Part shown: positions 16,978 to 25,972 of the stretch, one piece after another
How positions within the stretch are numbered: position 1 is the first letter of the stretch
Layout: every line of letters starts with the position of its first letter
NCBI RefSeq assembly: GCF_021290925.1
Contig: NZ_JAJSLX010000001.1
Coordinates: 992,001-1,056,000 of the forward strand
Direction: 5' to 3'
DNA: 64,000 bases
Source: Sessilibacter corallicola
Lineage (GTDB): Bacteria; Pseudomonadota; Gammaproteobacteria; Pseudomonadales; Cellvibrionaceae
Made by a program: the position numbers and the translations under genes
Notes under the pieces: generated by a model
The model's input: only the letters and a program-made list of their open reading frames with translations
Told to the model about the DNA's origin: nothing
Databases searched by the model: none

Positions 16978-17589
16978 ATGTTTCTTTATTTTATTGATTT
17001 GTTTGGAACGGCTGTATTTGCGGTCTCTGGCGTCATACTCGCCAGTAAATTAAGGATGGACCCGTTTGGAGTCATTGTTCTAGGCAGTGTTACCGCTGTG
17101 GGTGGTGGCACAATCCGGGATATTATTCTCGATGCAAGACCCATTTTTTGGATCAACGACACCACGTATTTGTGGGTTATATTGTGCACCTGCGTCTTGG
17201 CGATGCTGCTTGTTCGTCATCCCAAACGCATTCCTTGGTGGGTTTTACCGGTTTGTGATGCCATTGGACTATCGGTATTTGTTGGGATTGGTGTCGATAA
17301 AGCCTTGGCTTATCAAGATTCTGCATTCATCGCGATTATGATGGGTGTAATGACCGGTTGCGGCGGAGGCGTTCTTCGCGATGTTCTCGCCCGAGAAATT
17401 CCCTTGGTTTTACGCCATGAAATCTACGCAACGGCTTGTATTGTCGGCGGAATTTTTCACACTACAGCACTCAGCCTTGGTTATAACGATCAAATTGCCT
17501 TTATCTCAGGTGCCGCCTCTACGCTGATTATTCGCTTGTGCGCCATCCGTTGGCACCTGTCGTTGCCTGTGTTTGCAATGAATAAATAG
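16978..17589 (+). CDS. TRIC cation channel family / UPF0126 membrane protein
   Basis: A 203-residue inner membrane protein with six to seven helices in two homologous halves. Each half has the glycine-rich signature followed by RD: TAVGGGTIRDIILD (about residues 39-52) and TGCGGGVLRDVLAREIP (about 126-142). Bacterial TRIC homologues form K+-permeable trimeric channels; E. coli YadS and YicG are relatives, and glycine import has been proposed for some. It stands alone with a long stem-loop after the stop. Confidence 0.9.
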   Translation: MFLYFIDLFGTAVFAVSGVILASKLRMDPFGVIVLGSVTAVGGGTIRDIILDARPIFWINDTTYLWVILCTCVLAMLLVRHPKRIPWWVLPVCDAIGLSVFVGIGVDKALAYQDSAFIAIMMGVMTGCGGGVLRDVLAREIPLVLRHEIYATACIVGGIFHTTALSLGYNDQIAFISGAASTLIIRLCAIRWHLSLPVFAMNK

Positions 17590-17613
17590 TAATTATTATT
17601 TGAAAAAATGGTA

Positions 17614-17663
17614 TTTTGTGAGTTCAGATGAATTGATTGCATTAATAATCTGAACTCGCAAAA
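17614..17663. terminator. Long stem-loop after the TRIC gene
   Basis: A 16-bp stem with one G-T mismatch (17614-17629 with 17648-17663) and an 18-nt loop begins 24 nt past the TRIC stop. The loop is long and there is no U-tract beyond the stem's own terminal run, so it may be a terminator or an RNA-stabilising structure. Confidence 0.5.
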
Positions 17664-17872
17664 AAGAATCTATTGTTAATTCTCTCGTTAACCCAACGAT
17701 TACCAAATTGAAATCTTTGTCTATTTTTCTGAAAGAATTCTAGTCAATTTTTATTTTCCGATACCCTTCTTTCTCGTTTCTCTTTCATTTTTCTCCTTTA
17801 TTTCTCTTTCTACCAATAAAACCACCCGCCACAATTCGTGCGCTCATTTATATCAATCGCTCCATCACACAC

Positions 17873-17895
17873 TTAAATTGGTATTACCAATTTAA
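17873..17895. promoter_or_regulatory. 23-bp perfect palindrome, GntR-type operator candidate
   Basis: TTAAATTGGTA, a central T, then TACCAATTTAA form a perfect palindrome 95 nt upstream of the TonB receptor start. The core TTGGTA-n-TACCAA resembles operators of FadR/UxuR/ExuR-type GntR regulators, which control sugar-acid and polysaccharide uptake in other bacteria. The regulator is not in the window. Confidence 0.55.
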
Positions 17896-17910
17896 CTTAC
17901 AATAATTTAA

Positions 17911-17929
17911 TATTTTGTTTGACAAAATA
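17911..17929. promoter_or_regulatory. Second palindrome overlapping a TTGACA box
   Basis: TATTTTGT-TTG-ACAAAATA is a perfect 19-nt palindrome, and its centre forms TTGACA (17919-17924), a possible -35 box about 60 nt before the TonB receptor start. A protein bound here would cover the promoter. Confidence 0.45.
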
Positions 17930-17989
17930 ACGTAAATTTGGTCAATTAGTAGCCCCGATACAATAATGAATAACTAGAGGGATTCCATC

Positions 17990-20900
17990 ATGAGGCTGCA
18001 ACACACTCGGGCGCCCAATATATTTGCATCAGATAAATTAAAACCCGTAATTCTGTCTGGGCTTTTCTTACCCAGCACGGTTCTTACTTTGCCAGCAATG
18101 GCTCAGGATTCTGCACAAGACGATAACAACCTAAATAACGGTCTTATCGAAGAGGTTGTGGTTGAAGGTATCCGTAAAACGGTTCGCAATTCTATTGATA
18201 TCAAACGCGACGCAACCACTATTGTTGATGGTCTGTCGGTTGATGATATTGGTGACTTACCGGCTCTTTCTATCGGCGAAGCTATCGAAACCATTACCGG
18301 CGCAGCATCGCATCGCGAGCAAGGTGGCGCTACTGAAATTTCGATTCGTGGATTGGGCCCGTTCCTTGGATCAACGGTGATTAACAATCGCGAAGCCACC
18401 AATGGCACGGGTGATCGCTCGGTAAATTTTTCTCAGTTTCCCTCCGAATTATTCAATGCCATTAAAGTTTATAAAACCCAGGAAGCCAGCCTCATCGAAG
18501 GCGGTGTTTCTGCGCAGATTGCGTTAGAAACCGTAAAGCCATTGGATTTTGGCAAGCAACGCATCCAAGCAGAATTAAAAGGCAACTGGAATCCAGACAA
18601 CAGTGATATCGATGACAACGAGCGTGATTTTGGTTCGCGGACAACATTCAGTTACATCGATCAGTTCGAATTTGAAAACCTAGGTGCTCTCGGAATTTCA
18701 CTGGGGGTTCAAAGTAATGTAACCACCAACCCTGAGCAAGAAGCTCGCTCCACAAGCACCTTCCGTGACTGCCGTTTCGATCCAAATACTCCGGAAGATG
18801 GTGTGTTTGCATCAGGCAACTGCGACAGTGGTAACGGTGGCCTTGATCTAGAAGTTGACCCAGAAACCGGGGTGGCACCCGATGCCGGAGTACCATTTGC
18901 AATTGTGCCAAGTTCACGTTCTTTCCGACAAAATATTACTGACGATGAACGCGAATCGTTTTTTGCGGCGTTGCAATGGCAGCCGAACAGTCGACTGGAT
19001 ATTAACGCCGATTTTCAGTATTCAGATCGCGAATTTACGGAGATTAGAAACGATTTAGTATTTGCTGAAAATCGTCGTATTGATGCGCCGAATGTCTCGT
19101 TAGACGAACGCTTACCCACGGATTTGGTGATTTTAGACAATGGCACGGTCACTCAATTTACCAATGAACAACGCATTGAAACCAACAGCCAATTCCAAGA
19201 ACGTTTGGAAGAATACAAAGGCGGTGGTATTACTTTTGATTTCGACGTTAACGATGCATTGAGCGTATCTTTTGATGTTTCCTATTCCGACACCACTCGA
19301 CGAGAAAACATTATTCAAACTCGTTTGCAGTCGGAGCCCGTGGATATTTTTGGTAACCCAGTACCAGGGGCAGCCGACGGCGGTCGTATCGAAACGGCAA
19401 CCGTAATTGGCCAAATACCGACTTTTACAGTTCAAAATTTTGATGTTAATAACCACGATTTATTTGCCGATGCCGCACGAACTCGTGTCGATTTAAATCA
19501 GTTTAGGAACAACACCATTCGAGCTGCTCGGGGAGACTTCACTTACCATTTGGATAATTCTGAATTTTTCACCAGCGTTCAGGGCGGTATTCGAGTTTCC
19601 GAACTTGAGTTCGACAGTGTTCCTCGATCGAGAGATGAATTCAGCTTCGAAGATGATGCCATTCAAGCAGCCAGCTTAGCTTGTCGTAATGATTCATTTC
19701 CAGAGAGCGGATTTTTCTCGTCATTAAATGGCGTGGGAACACTAATCACGAACGTTGACGAAAATGGCAATATCATCGAGCAGGGAACGGGCAATACATT
19801 CGCCACTTTCGATCCTTTGTGTTTAGCGCATGAATTTTTAGGTGAGAATCCAACGATTCCTGGTCCAGAGGCCAATATTGCCAATGTTGATGTCGAAGAA
19901 AAAACCACGGCTTTTTATTTACAGGCCAATTACGATACAACTTTTGCGGGCTATCCAATAAGAGGGAATTTCGGTGTACGAGTCATTGAAACCGAAGTTG
20001 ATTCCGTTGGTTTACGTGGTGCCTTAACGGCAACGTTTGATGGCGACGGAAATCTGAGCGAAATCGAAGCCGACGATGACGAATTAATCTCTGTGTCAGG
20101 CGGCTCTGATTACACGGAAATTTTACCGAGCTTTAACCTGGTTGTGGATGTGCACGACGACGTTGTCGTTCGCGGTGGGATTTTTAAAGCGCTATCTCGT
20201 CCCGATCCATCCGATTTGGGTTTTGGCCGCAGTTTTTCAGGGTTAAGTGGCGACAGCGATGGTGCAACCTCTATTAATGACGCCGTTGCTCTTGCAGTTG
20301 CAAATGGTAATCCTAATTTAGATCCATTCACGTCCTGGAACGTTGATGTGGCAGTGGAATGGTATCCCAACAACGATACGATTCTCGCCATTGGCGGTTA
20401 TTACAAACGCTTTAAAGGTGGTTTAGAAAACGCCGCACAGGTAGAGCAATTTAATATCGATGGCGAAACCCTAGAAACCATTGTAACCACGCAGCAAGTC
20501 TCCGACGAAAACACGACCATTACGGGTTTGGAATTAACCGCCAGCCACGCGTTTTCTTATTTACCGGGCTTTTGGAGCGGCTTTGGTACCAAGCTTAGCT
20601 ACAATTACGCGGATTCTGATTTTGAGTTTGAAGACGGCCAATTCGGTGAATCAACTGAAGTCACTGGCAACCAAGAAATAGAACGTATTGGTATTGTTAA
20701 CCCAGCGAATCTTTTTGGGTTTTCACAACATGTATTTTCCGGTCAATTTTATTATCAAACCGGTGGTTTTAATGCATCGTTAAACTACAAATATCGCAGT
20801 GAATATTTTCAGCAGTTTATTTCTACGCCGGGCAATTTAAGATTTATTGGTGACACAGGCGTCTGGGAAGCCAGAATGAGCTATCGTGTGAATGATCACG

Positions 20901-21031
20901 TCAAACTGTCTCTTGAAGCCATTAATATTTTTGATGAGCCCAGAAAGCAATTTAATCCAACCACAAATAACGTGTCTGAGGTGAATATTTACGGGCCACG
21001 AATATTCGCTGGTGTGCAGGTAAGATTCTAA
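17990..21031 (+). CDS. TonB-dependent receptor (TonB-Xanth-Caul type)
   Basis: A 1013-residue outer membrane receptor for active import energised by TonB. The signal peptide ends around LPAMAQ. The TonB box region is IEEVVVEGIRKTVRNSIDIK, then the plug domain with IVDGLSVDDIGDLPALSIGEAI and GGATEISIRGLGPFLGSTVINNRE. A 22-strand barrel follows and ends with the usual aromatic residue (GVQVRF). The GIRxSxxxSxxxKR-like start is the hallmark of the TonB-Xanth-Caul group, often tied to glycan uptake. Two palindromes lie upstream and a hairpin after the stop. The substrate is unknown. Confidence 0.93.
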   Translation: MRLQHTRAPNIFASDKLKPVILSGLFLPSTVLTLPAMAQDSAQDDNNLNNGLIEEVVVEGIRKTVRNSIDIKRDATTIVDGLSVDDIGDLPALSIGEAIETITGAASHREQGGATEISIRGLGPFLGSTVINNREATNGTGDRSVNFSQFPSELFNAIKVYKTQEASLIEGGVSAQIALETVKPLDFGKQRIQAELKGNWNPDNSDIDDNERDFGSRTTFSYIDQFEFENLGALGISLGVQSNVTTNPEQEARSTSTFRDCRFDPNTPEDGVFASGNCDSGNGGLDLEVDPETGVAPDAGVPFAIVPSSRSFRQNITDDERESFFAALQWQPNSRLDINADFQYSDREFTEIRNDLVFAENRRIDAPNVSLDERLPTDLVILDNGTVTQFTNEQRIETNSQFQERLEEYKGGGITFDFDVNDALSVSFDVSYSDTTRRENIIQTRLQSEPVDIFGNPVPGAADGGRIETATVIGQIPTFTVQNFDVNNHDLFADAARTRVDLNQFRNNTIRAARGDFTYHLDNSEFFTSVQGGIRVSELEFDSVPRSRDEFSFEDDAIQAASLACRNDSFPESGFFSSLNGVGTLITNVDENGNIIEQGTGNTFATFDPLCLAHEFLGENPTIPGPEANIANVDVEEKTTAFYLQANYDTTFAGYPIRGNFGVRVIETEVDSVGLRGALTATFDGDGNLSEIEADDDELISVSGGSDYTEILPSFNLVVDVHDDVVVRGGIFKALSRPDPSDLGFGRSFSGLSGDSDGATSINDAVALAVANGNPNLDPFTSWNVDVAVEWYPNNDTILAIGGYYKRFKGGLENAAQVEQFNIDGETLETIVTTQQVSDENTTITGLELTASHAFSYLPGFWSGFGTKLSYNYADSDFEFEDGQFGESTEVTGNQEIERIGIVNPANLFGFSQHVFSGQFYYQTGGFNASLNYKYRSEYFQQFISTPGNLRFIGDTGVWEARMSYRVNDHVKLSLEAINIFDEPRKQFNPTTNNVSEVNIYGPRIFAGVQVRF

Positions 21032-21100
21032 ATTGTACTTGTGTTAACTAGGGCCTGTTCACACTAATTTAACCGCACCTGTCGGCCCTAAACACAAAAC

Positions 21101-21136
21101 CACCAAGCAAGCGGGTTCATACCGGCTTGCTTGGTG
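21101..21136. terminator. Bidirectional terminator-like hairpin
   Basis: A perfect 12-bp stem (CACCAAGCAAGC 21101-21112 with GCTTGCTTGGTG 21125-21136) lies between the convergent TonB receptor and TPR genes. On the minus strand it is followed by a T-rich run (TTTTGTGTTT). Confidence 0.65.
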
Positions 21137-21217
21137 AAAACACTTGAGTAACAAATACATTTAAGAATAAATAAAGCGGAAGCTTCGGTAAAAATAATAA
21201 AAATTAAGTACCGATAA

Positions 21218-22114
21218 TTAACCGTTACTCTCTTCGCTTGAACCGGCAATTAAATTACTTAATTCTTGGAACACTTCGTTGGTGACTAAAGGCTCCAACG
21301 CGGGATCGGTGCGAATATCATCGAGATAACTGTCTCTGCGTTTAATGGCTTCGGCGATGTAGCGCAGCGCTTCGTCGTATTGTTCTAACACCGTATAAGC
21401 ACAGGCAAGCTGGTAAAATGCGTGGCTGTTATCGGGGTCAATTTTAAGCACTTGATGACAAAGATTTACCGCCCAGTTGGGCTCGTTTAATTCCAGTACC
21501 GCATCGGCTTTATAAGTTAAAGCATCACAATCGTTATGGCGAAGCTTTAAAATTTCATCGTAAATTTCAATTTTGCTGGCAAATGACGATTCACGTTGGG
21601 CTCGCAACCAAAGCGATTGCACTTCTTGGGTACGTTCGATTTCATCGCGGTTTTCTTGAATGTTTTGAGTTTCTTGCTTAAGCACCGTTTCAATTTCAGC
21701 TAAGCGTTTTTCTGATTGCCGTATAATTTTCGAAATTTCTTCTTCGGCAATGGTGTGCACTCGCTCTTTAATATCGCGAATCGACGTCCAACCCACCAGC
21801 ACCAATACCGACGTAGCCGCAGCAATCAAATAAAAGAAATAGGTGACGGTATCCGTTGCGTAGGCAACCGCACGATCTACGGATTTGTGTTCGCGATCGA
21901 CAATTTGCTGAATTAATTCTTGCTTAGTTTTTTCTTGATCAATTCTGAGCTGCTTAAGCTCATCGAGCATGTAGCGTTCAATAAACGGTGAATACAACGG
22001 CTCTTCTAATGTATCCACCGTTTGTTGCACATCGCTCTCCGTCTCATCTTGAGCCGACGAGAACGGAGAAAACGTGAGAAAGGTAAACAGCAGAATCGCT
22101 ACGACGCGAGACAT
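21218..22114 (-). CDS. Membrane-anchored TPR protein
   Basis: A 298-residue protein with a signal sequence (VVAILLFTFLTFSPFSSA), a short periplasmic segment, one transmembrane helix (about 91-108, YFFYLIAAATSVLVLVGW), a coiled coil (about 118-165) and two or three TPR units (AFYQLACAYTVLEQYDEALRYI). The TPR part is probably a protein-binding scaffold. Its start lies 16 nt inside the end of the aspartokinase gene, so the two are translationally linked. Why a membrane scaffold should be coupled to this enzyme is not obvious. No specific family is recognised. Confidence 0.8.
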   Translation of the reverse strand: MSRVVAILLFTFLTFSPFSSAQDETESDVQQTVDTLEEPLYSPFIERYMLDELKQLRIDQEKTKQELIQQIVDREHKSVDRAVAYATDTVTYFFYLIAAATSVLVLVGWTSIRDIKERVHTIAEEEISKIIRQSEKRLAEIETVLKQETQNIQENRDEIERTQEVQSLWLRAQRESSFASKIEIYDEILKLRHNDCDALTYKADAVLELNEPNWAVNLCHQVLKIDPDNSHAFYQLACAYTVLEQYDEALRYIAEAIKRRDSYLDDIRTDPALEPLVTNEVFQELSNLIAGSSEESNG

Positions 22115-23532
22115 ATCGCCTGTCCGTGGTCGTGAACTTCAACCAAGGCTTCGTGCAGACTTTTTACGGTAGCGTCGTAGTCTTGTTCATTAACGATAAA
22201 CTGCATGTCCACTTGGCGCATGGTTTGGTGAACCGCTAAAACCGATACCTCTTGGCTGGCAACCGCTTTTACGGTTTCGGCCAAAATCCCTGGGATCTGC
22301 ATATTGCTGCCAATGGCAGACACAATCGCGACTTTTTGCTGATTGATTTCAGCTTCTGGGAAACGCTCTTCAAGGGCAGCACGAATGCGCTTCATGGTTT
22401 TTAAATTCGTGGATAAATAATGCGTGAGCGTATTTGCGTTCATATCTTTAGAAATAATGTGCGCTTTAAAACGCTTTATCAACGCAAGCACATCGCGATC
22501 GTAATCATCGATGCTGCCCGCCATATCTTGGTCGAACAACTCCAACGCGTAAACGCCGCGACAACCGGCAATAATTTCCACACACGGAGATTCACTGACG
22601 TAATCGCCGGTAATTAAGGTGCCTGTGTGCTCGGGTTCAAAGGTGTTTTTCACACGCAGCGGAATGTTGTTTTGGCGCAACCCTTTAGCGGCTTTGGGGT
22701 GAATGGCTTCCATACCCAAATTCGCAAGCTGATCGGCAACATCGTAGTTGGTACGACCAATCGGCACCGCATTGTCTTCACCCACCAATCGCGGATCGGC
22801 ACTGCTCAGGTGGAATTCTTTGTGGATAACGGCTTCGGTGGCTTCACTCAATACCGCCAAACGGCTGAAGGTCATTTCACTGTAGCCGCGATCGAACGTA
22901 CTCATCAAACCGGCATCGCTGTGGGCGTAACCGGTGACGATAGGAATTTGCTTGTCGATTTCAACACCGGCAATTTCTTGCTGAATGCGCTCATCCAAAG
23001 AAATATGGCTATTGGACTGCCAACCCGTCAGGTCAACAAAGCAGGCATTGATGCCGTCGCGCTGCAACAATGTAGCGGTATTCCAGGCGCTGTGCGCTTC
23101 ACCGATACTCGCCAGCATTTCACGTACCGTGCTTAAATGCTCGCTCAACGCGAAATGTCCGTGCTGACACAAGCTTTGTAAATCGACCAAACATTGGCGG
23201 GCGCTGTTTAGTCGCTCGTCGAGGAATTGATTGGCCTGATCCAGCAATTCACCGTCACCAAACAAGCTCAGATTAATCTCGTGCAAGGTTTTGGTCAGCG
23301 CATCGAACTGGCTGATCCAGCTGTCGTCTTTGATGCCTGCGGCAAATAAGCCGTATACGCCGGGCTGCCCGCTCTTTTTGTGCTCTAGCAATTGGTCGGT
23401 AATGCCGCCGTATGCTGAAACCACAAACATGCGGTTATAAATCGTATCCAAGCCTGCTCGTTTAATGATGTTGTCTCGCACTGATTCGTAGTTGCTCATC
23501 GAAGTGCCACCGATTTTTTCAACCGTATGCAT
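22099..23532 (-). CDS. Aspartate kinase, ectoine-cluster type (Ask_Ect-like)
   Basis: A 477-residue cytoplasmic enzyme that phosphorylates aspartate, the first step towards lysine, threonine, methionine and ectoine. The N-terminus has VEKIGGTSMSNY, the kinase K-x-GG-T motif. DRGYSEMTFSRLAV and SADPRLVGEDNAVPI follow, then ACT domains at the C-terminal end (KVAIVSAIGSNMQIPGIL, VSVLAVHQTMRQVDMQFIV). The long insertion after the first domain and the overall pattern match the specialised Ask_Ect enzymes rather than LysC. No ectABC genes are in the window. It is followed by an overlapping TPR gene. Confidence 0.88.
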   Translation of the reverse strand: MHTVEKIGGTSMSNYESVRDNIIKRAGLDTIYNRMFVVSAYGGITDQLLEHKKSGQPGVYGLFAAGIKDDSWISQFDALTKTLHEINLSLFGDGELLDQANQFLDERLNSARQCLVDLQSLCQHGHFALSEHLSTVREMLASIGEAHSAWNTATLLQRDGINACFVDLTGWQSNSHISLDERIQQEIAGVEIDKQIPIVTGYAHSDAGLMSTFDRGYSEMTFSRLAVLSEATEAVIHKEFHLSSADPRLVGEDNAVPIGRTNYDVADQLANLGMEAIHPKAAKGLRQNNIPLRVKNTFEPEHTGTLITGDYVSESPCVEIIAGCRGVYALELFDQDMAGSIDDYDRDVLALIKRFKAHIISKDMNANTLTHYLSTNLKTMKRIRAALEERFPEAEINQQKVAIVSAIGSNMQIPGILAETVKAVASQEVSVLAVHQTMRQVDMQFIVNEQDYDATVKSLHEALVEVHDHGQAICLAS

Positions 23533-24128
23533 AAAACTCTCTTACCTTTTTCTAGCGGTCTTGTTAACAAAAGACGCGATTATGAATATTCATCAGTGCT
23601 AATTTAAACGGCAGTTTTGGATGTTTCCGTGTGGTTGGAGTAAAGCTTTCAACCACAATCTCTTATTTATTAAAGACTAGCCAATGATTCTGCATGCTGA
23701 CTCGTAAACAATCAGTTAAGGGCTTCCCAAAACGATTTTCAAATCGAGCGATGGAAATCCCAAATTAACTCATTTAGACACTGGCCACACTGAGTTGGTC
23801 AGCTTTCTAACGGTTTGTGTTTCTACCTTACCTTCGCAGAAAACACAACAAAGGCGCGAAATGAATCTAAAAGTGTTTGTAAAAAACCAGAATTTTCTGT
23901 GTTTGAAGCGCAAATCTGCGTTTAGCCGCAAAAAAGCTATGGACTAATGTCGAATGCAGTAACGGCTTATGGTTTGGGTTGCTGGGGGTAATAACAGGGT
24001 AATGACAGGATAACGACAGAAAAAACAGGGAAAATTCAGCGAGCAGAACGAACGGAGAGATTTCTATTTAGATCACTATTTAACCATGACTGCGACTGAT
24101 CGAATCCACTTTAATACCTTTTACATAC
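23533..24128. other. Gap upstream of the aspartokinase and doxX
   Basis: No gene is supported. It holds an 8-bp hairpin (TGTGGTTG 23630-23637 with CAACCACA 23650-23657) and, near 23988-24035, reiterated short AACAGGGTAATGACAGG-like motifs. The divergent promoters of ask and doxX lie in this gap and the following 200 nt. Confidence 0.35.
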
Positions 24129-24172
24129 CTCTTGCTTACCTCTTGCGTAACTCTTGCTTACCTCTTGCAATC
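24129..24172. repeat. 11-bp tandem repeat, about four copies
   Basis: CTCTTGCTTAC, CTCTTGCGTAA, CTCTTGCTTAC and CTCTTGCAATC follow one another directly. The block ends about 155 nt upstream of the doxX start codon. It could be a regulatory array or simple slippage. Confidence 0.75.
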
Positions 24173-24328
24173 GACAAACCTAACGGTAATAACCACCAAA
24201 TATTCGCTTTATAAGAACGATTGATCCTACTTTAACTTATTTTTATTCTACCCAGTAGATTTATACTGTGTGTCATCGAAGCAAAGAGACCTAAACCAAC
24301 CCATTTATCCCTTTCGGAGAATCCAACG

Positions 24329-24754
24329 ATGACCACAACAACACTGAACCCCGTTAACACAGTCAACCAAGCCAACCTCAGTAATCTGGTGGATTTGATT
24401 GGCAGAATTGCACTGGCAGCCATCTTTTTCTTATCAGGCGTGGGTAAGCTTCAAAATTACGAAGGCAGCCAACAATTTCTAGCGCTTGCCGGTCTGCCAG
24501 AATTTCTATTGCCCGCCGTGATTGTGTTTGAAATTGTAGGTTCGTTATTGTTGGTGGCTGGTTTTCAAACCCGTTTGGTTGCACTCGCATTCGCAGGCTT
24601 CAGCGTTGCAACCGCCGTGCTTTATCACAGCAACTTGGGTGATCAAATTCAATTTTTAATGTTCTACAAAAATATAGCCATCGCTGGCGGATTTTTAGTA
24701 TTAGCCGCAAACAGTGCCGGTGGTTTCAGTATTGATGCCCATCGTCGTAAATAA
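24329..24754 (+). CDS. DoxX family membrane protein
   Basis: A 141-residue protein with four transmembrane helices. The family pattern is DLIGRIALAAIFFLSGVGKLQNY, then LPAVIVFEIVGSLLLVAGFQTRLVA and MFYKNIAIAGGFLVLAA. DoxX relatives are inner membrane proteins linked to redox or sulfur stress, and the exact activity is unclear. The start ATG follows TTTCGGAGAATCC. A LysR regulator and a pirin gene follow on the same strand, a grouping often seen for DoxX/pirin modules under LysR control. Confidence 0.88.
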   Translation: MTTTTLNPVNTVNQANLSNLVDLIGRIALAAIFFLSGVGKLQNYEGSQQFLALAGLPEFLLPAVIVFEIVGSLLLVAGFQTRLVALAFAGFSVATAVLYHSNLGDQIQFLMFYKNIAIAGGFLVLAANSAGGFSIDAHRRK

Positions 24755-24904
24755 TGATTCAACAAAAAAAGAATCATCGCTCAATGAGCTACTATCGTAA
24801 TCATCCTACTGAATGAAATGTTAAATACTGAGCAATTAACAGTGTAAGAACAAAACTCGGCAGATTCACTCTGCCTTTTTTTGGTTTATCGCGCGGAGCA
24901 AAAA

Positions 24905-25810
24905 ATGCAAAAAACAACCCTTGAACAATGGCGAATGTTTAAAGCAGTTGTTGACGCAGGTGGATTCAATCAAGCAGCCAACGTCGTCCATAAAAGCCAA
25001 TCGTCCATTCACAGTGCGGTTAATAAACTCGAAGAAAACCTGGGTGTTGAATTGTTTTTGGTTGAAGGACGCAAAACCCATCTCACCCAAGCAGGAAAAC
25101 TGCTGTTAAGGCGCGGTGAGTATTTACTGGAGGAAGTTCAACGGGTTGAACATATCGCGCAATCCCTTGGTTGCGGCGTGGAATCGGAATTGCGTTTAGC
25201 CATAGATGGCGCCTTCCCACAGGACGTTGTATTTTCCGCGTTAGAAAAAGTATCGGCATTGTTCCCGCAAATCAGAATCGACATTTTCGATACCGTTTTA
25301 TCTGGCACCAACGAGCTGATCGAAACCAACAAGGCCGATATCGGCGTATCACCATTTCCGATGAAGTCAGGTTTAAACGAAGAGATATGCCTTCTGGAAT
25401 TTATTGCCGTCGCCCATAAAAATCACCCGCTGCATCAACTCGATCGTCAATTAACTTACGAAGATTTAAAATCGTACCGACAAATTATCACGCGAGATTC
25501 CGCCTCTCATACCAAGGTCGATTCAGGTTGGTTGGGCTCAGAACAACAATGGACAGTAAGTCATTTACGATCCTCCATTGATTTAATTGTTCAAGGATTA
25601 GGGTACGCCTGGTTGCCAACGCAATCAATTAAAGGTCCGTTGCAATCTGGAACCGTAAAACCGTTATTACTGACAGAAGGCGCTAAGCGCAGCGTCAGTT
25701 TTTATCTGAATTATCAAGATAAAGATTTAATTGGCCCTGCCACTCGTGAATTTTTAGGTGAAATTAGATTACTGACGTTGAACATGCCAACCTCGGAAGA
25801 TTTAGTCTAG
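24905..25810 (+). CDS. LysR family transcriptional regulator
   Basis: A ~301-residue DNA-binding regulator. The N-terminal winged helix is TLEQWRMFKAVVDAGGFNQAA, then SQSSIHSAVNKLEENLGVELFL. The C-terminal periplasmic-binding-like effector domain runs from about residue 88. The start is ATG 24905, preceded by GCGGAGCAAAAA; the open frame extends to a TTG at 24881 but lacks a ribosome binding site there. It lies between doxX and the pirin gene and probably controls one or both. Confidence 0.92.
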   Translation: MQKTTLEQWRMFKAVVDAGGFNQAANVVHKSQSSIHSAVNKLEENLGVELFLVEGRKTHLTQAGKLLLRRGEYLLEEVQRVEHIAQSLGCGVESELRLAIDGAFPQDVVFSALEKVSALFPQIRIDIFDTVLSGTNELIETNKADIGVSPFPMKSGLNEEICLLEFIAVAHKNHPLHQLDRQLTYEDLKSYRQIITRDSASHTKVDSGWLGSEQQWTVSHLRSSIDLIVQGLGYAWLPTQSIKGPLQSGTVKPLLLTEGAKRSVSFYLNYQDKDLIGPATREFLGEIRLLTLNMPTSEDLV

Positions 25811-25858
25811 GAACCTTTGATTAAGAAACTTTGATTAAGAACCTCTGATTAGGAACCC
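25811..25858. repeat. 14-bp tandem repeat, 3.4 copies, directly after the lysR stop
   Basis: GAACCTTTGATTAA, GAAACTTTGATTAA, GAACCTCTGATTAG and GAACCC run head to tail. The array starts with the first base after the stop codon and ends about 115 nt upstream of the pirin start, so it may be a regulatory array or a slippage product. Confidence 0.8.
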
Positions 25859-25972
25859 GCGATGTTGAGTAACACTTTCTACTTTTGCGAACAGTAGAGC
25901 CATAATTTTTAAATATTCTCCAACCGATATTACTTTCACAATACACACAAAGTACCTTATTGGAGAATTGTT

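Noticed and set aside
22627-23136. Plus-strand 169-codon frame
   Set aside because: It lies fully antisense to the aspartokinase gene, whose motifs are unambiguous.
24129-24172. A CRISPR array
   Set aside because: The units are 11 bp and directly adjacent, without spacers, and no cas genes are present.
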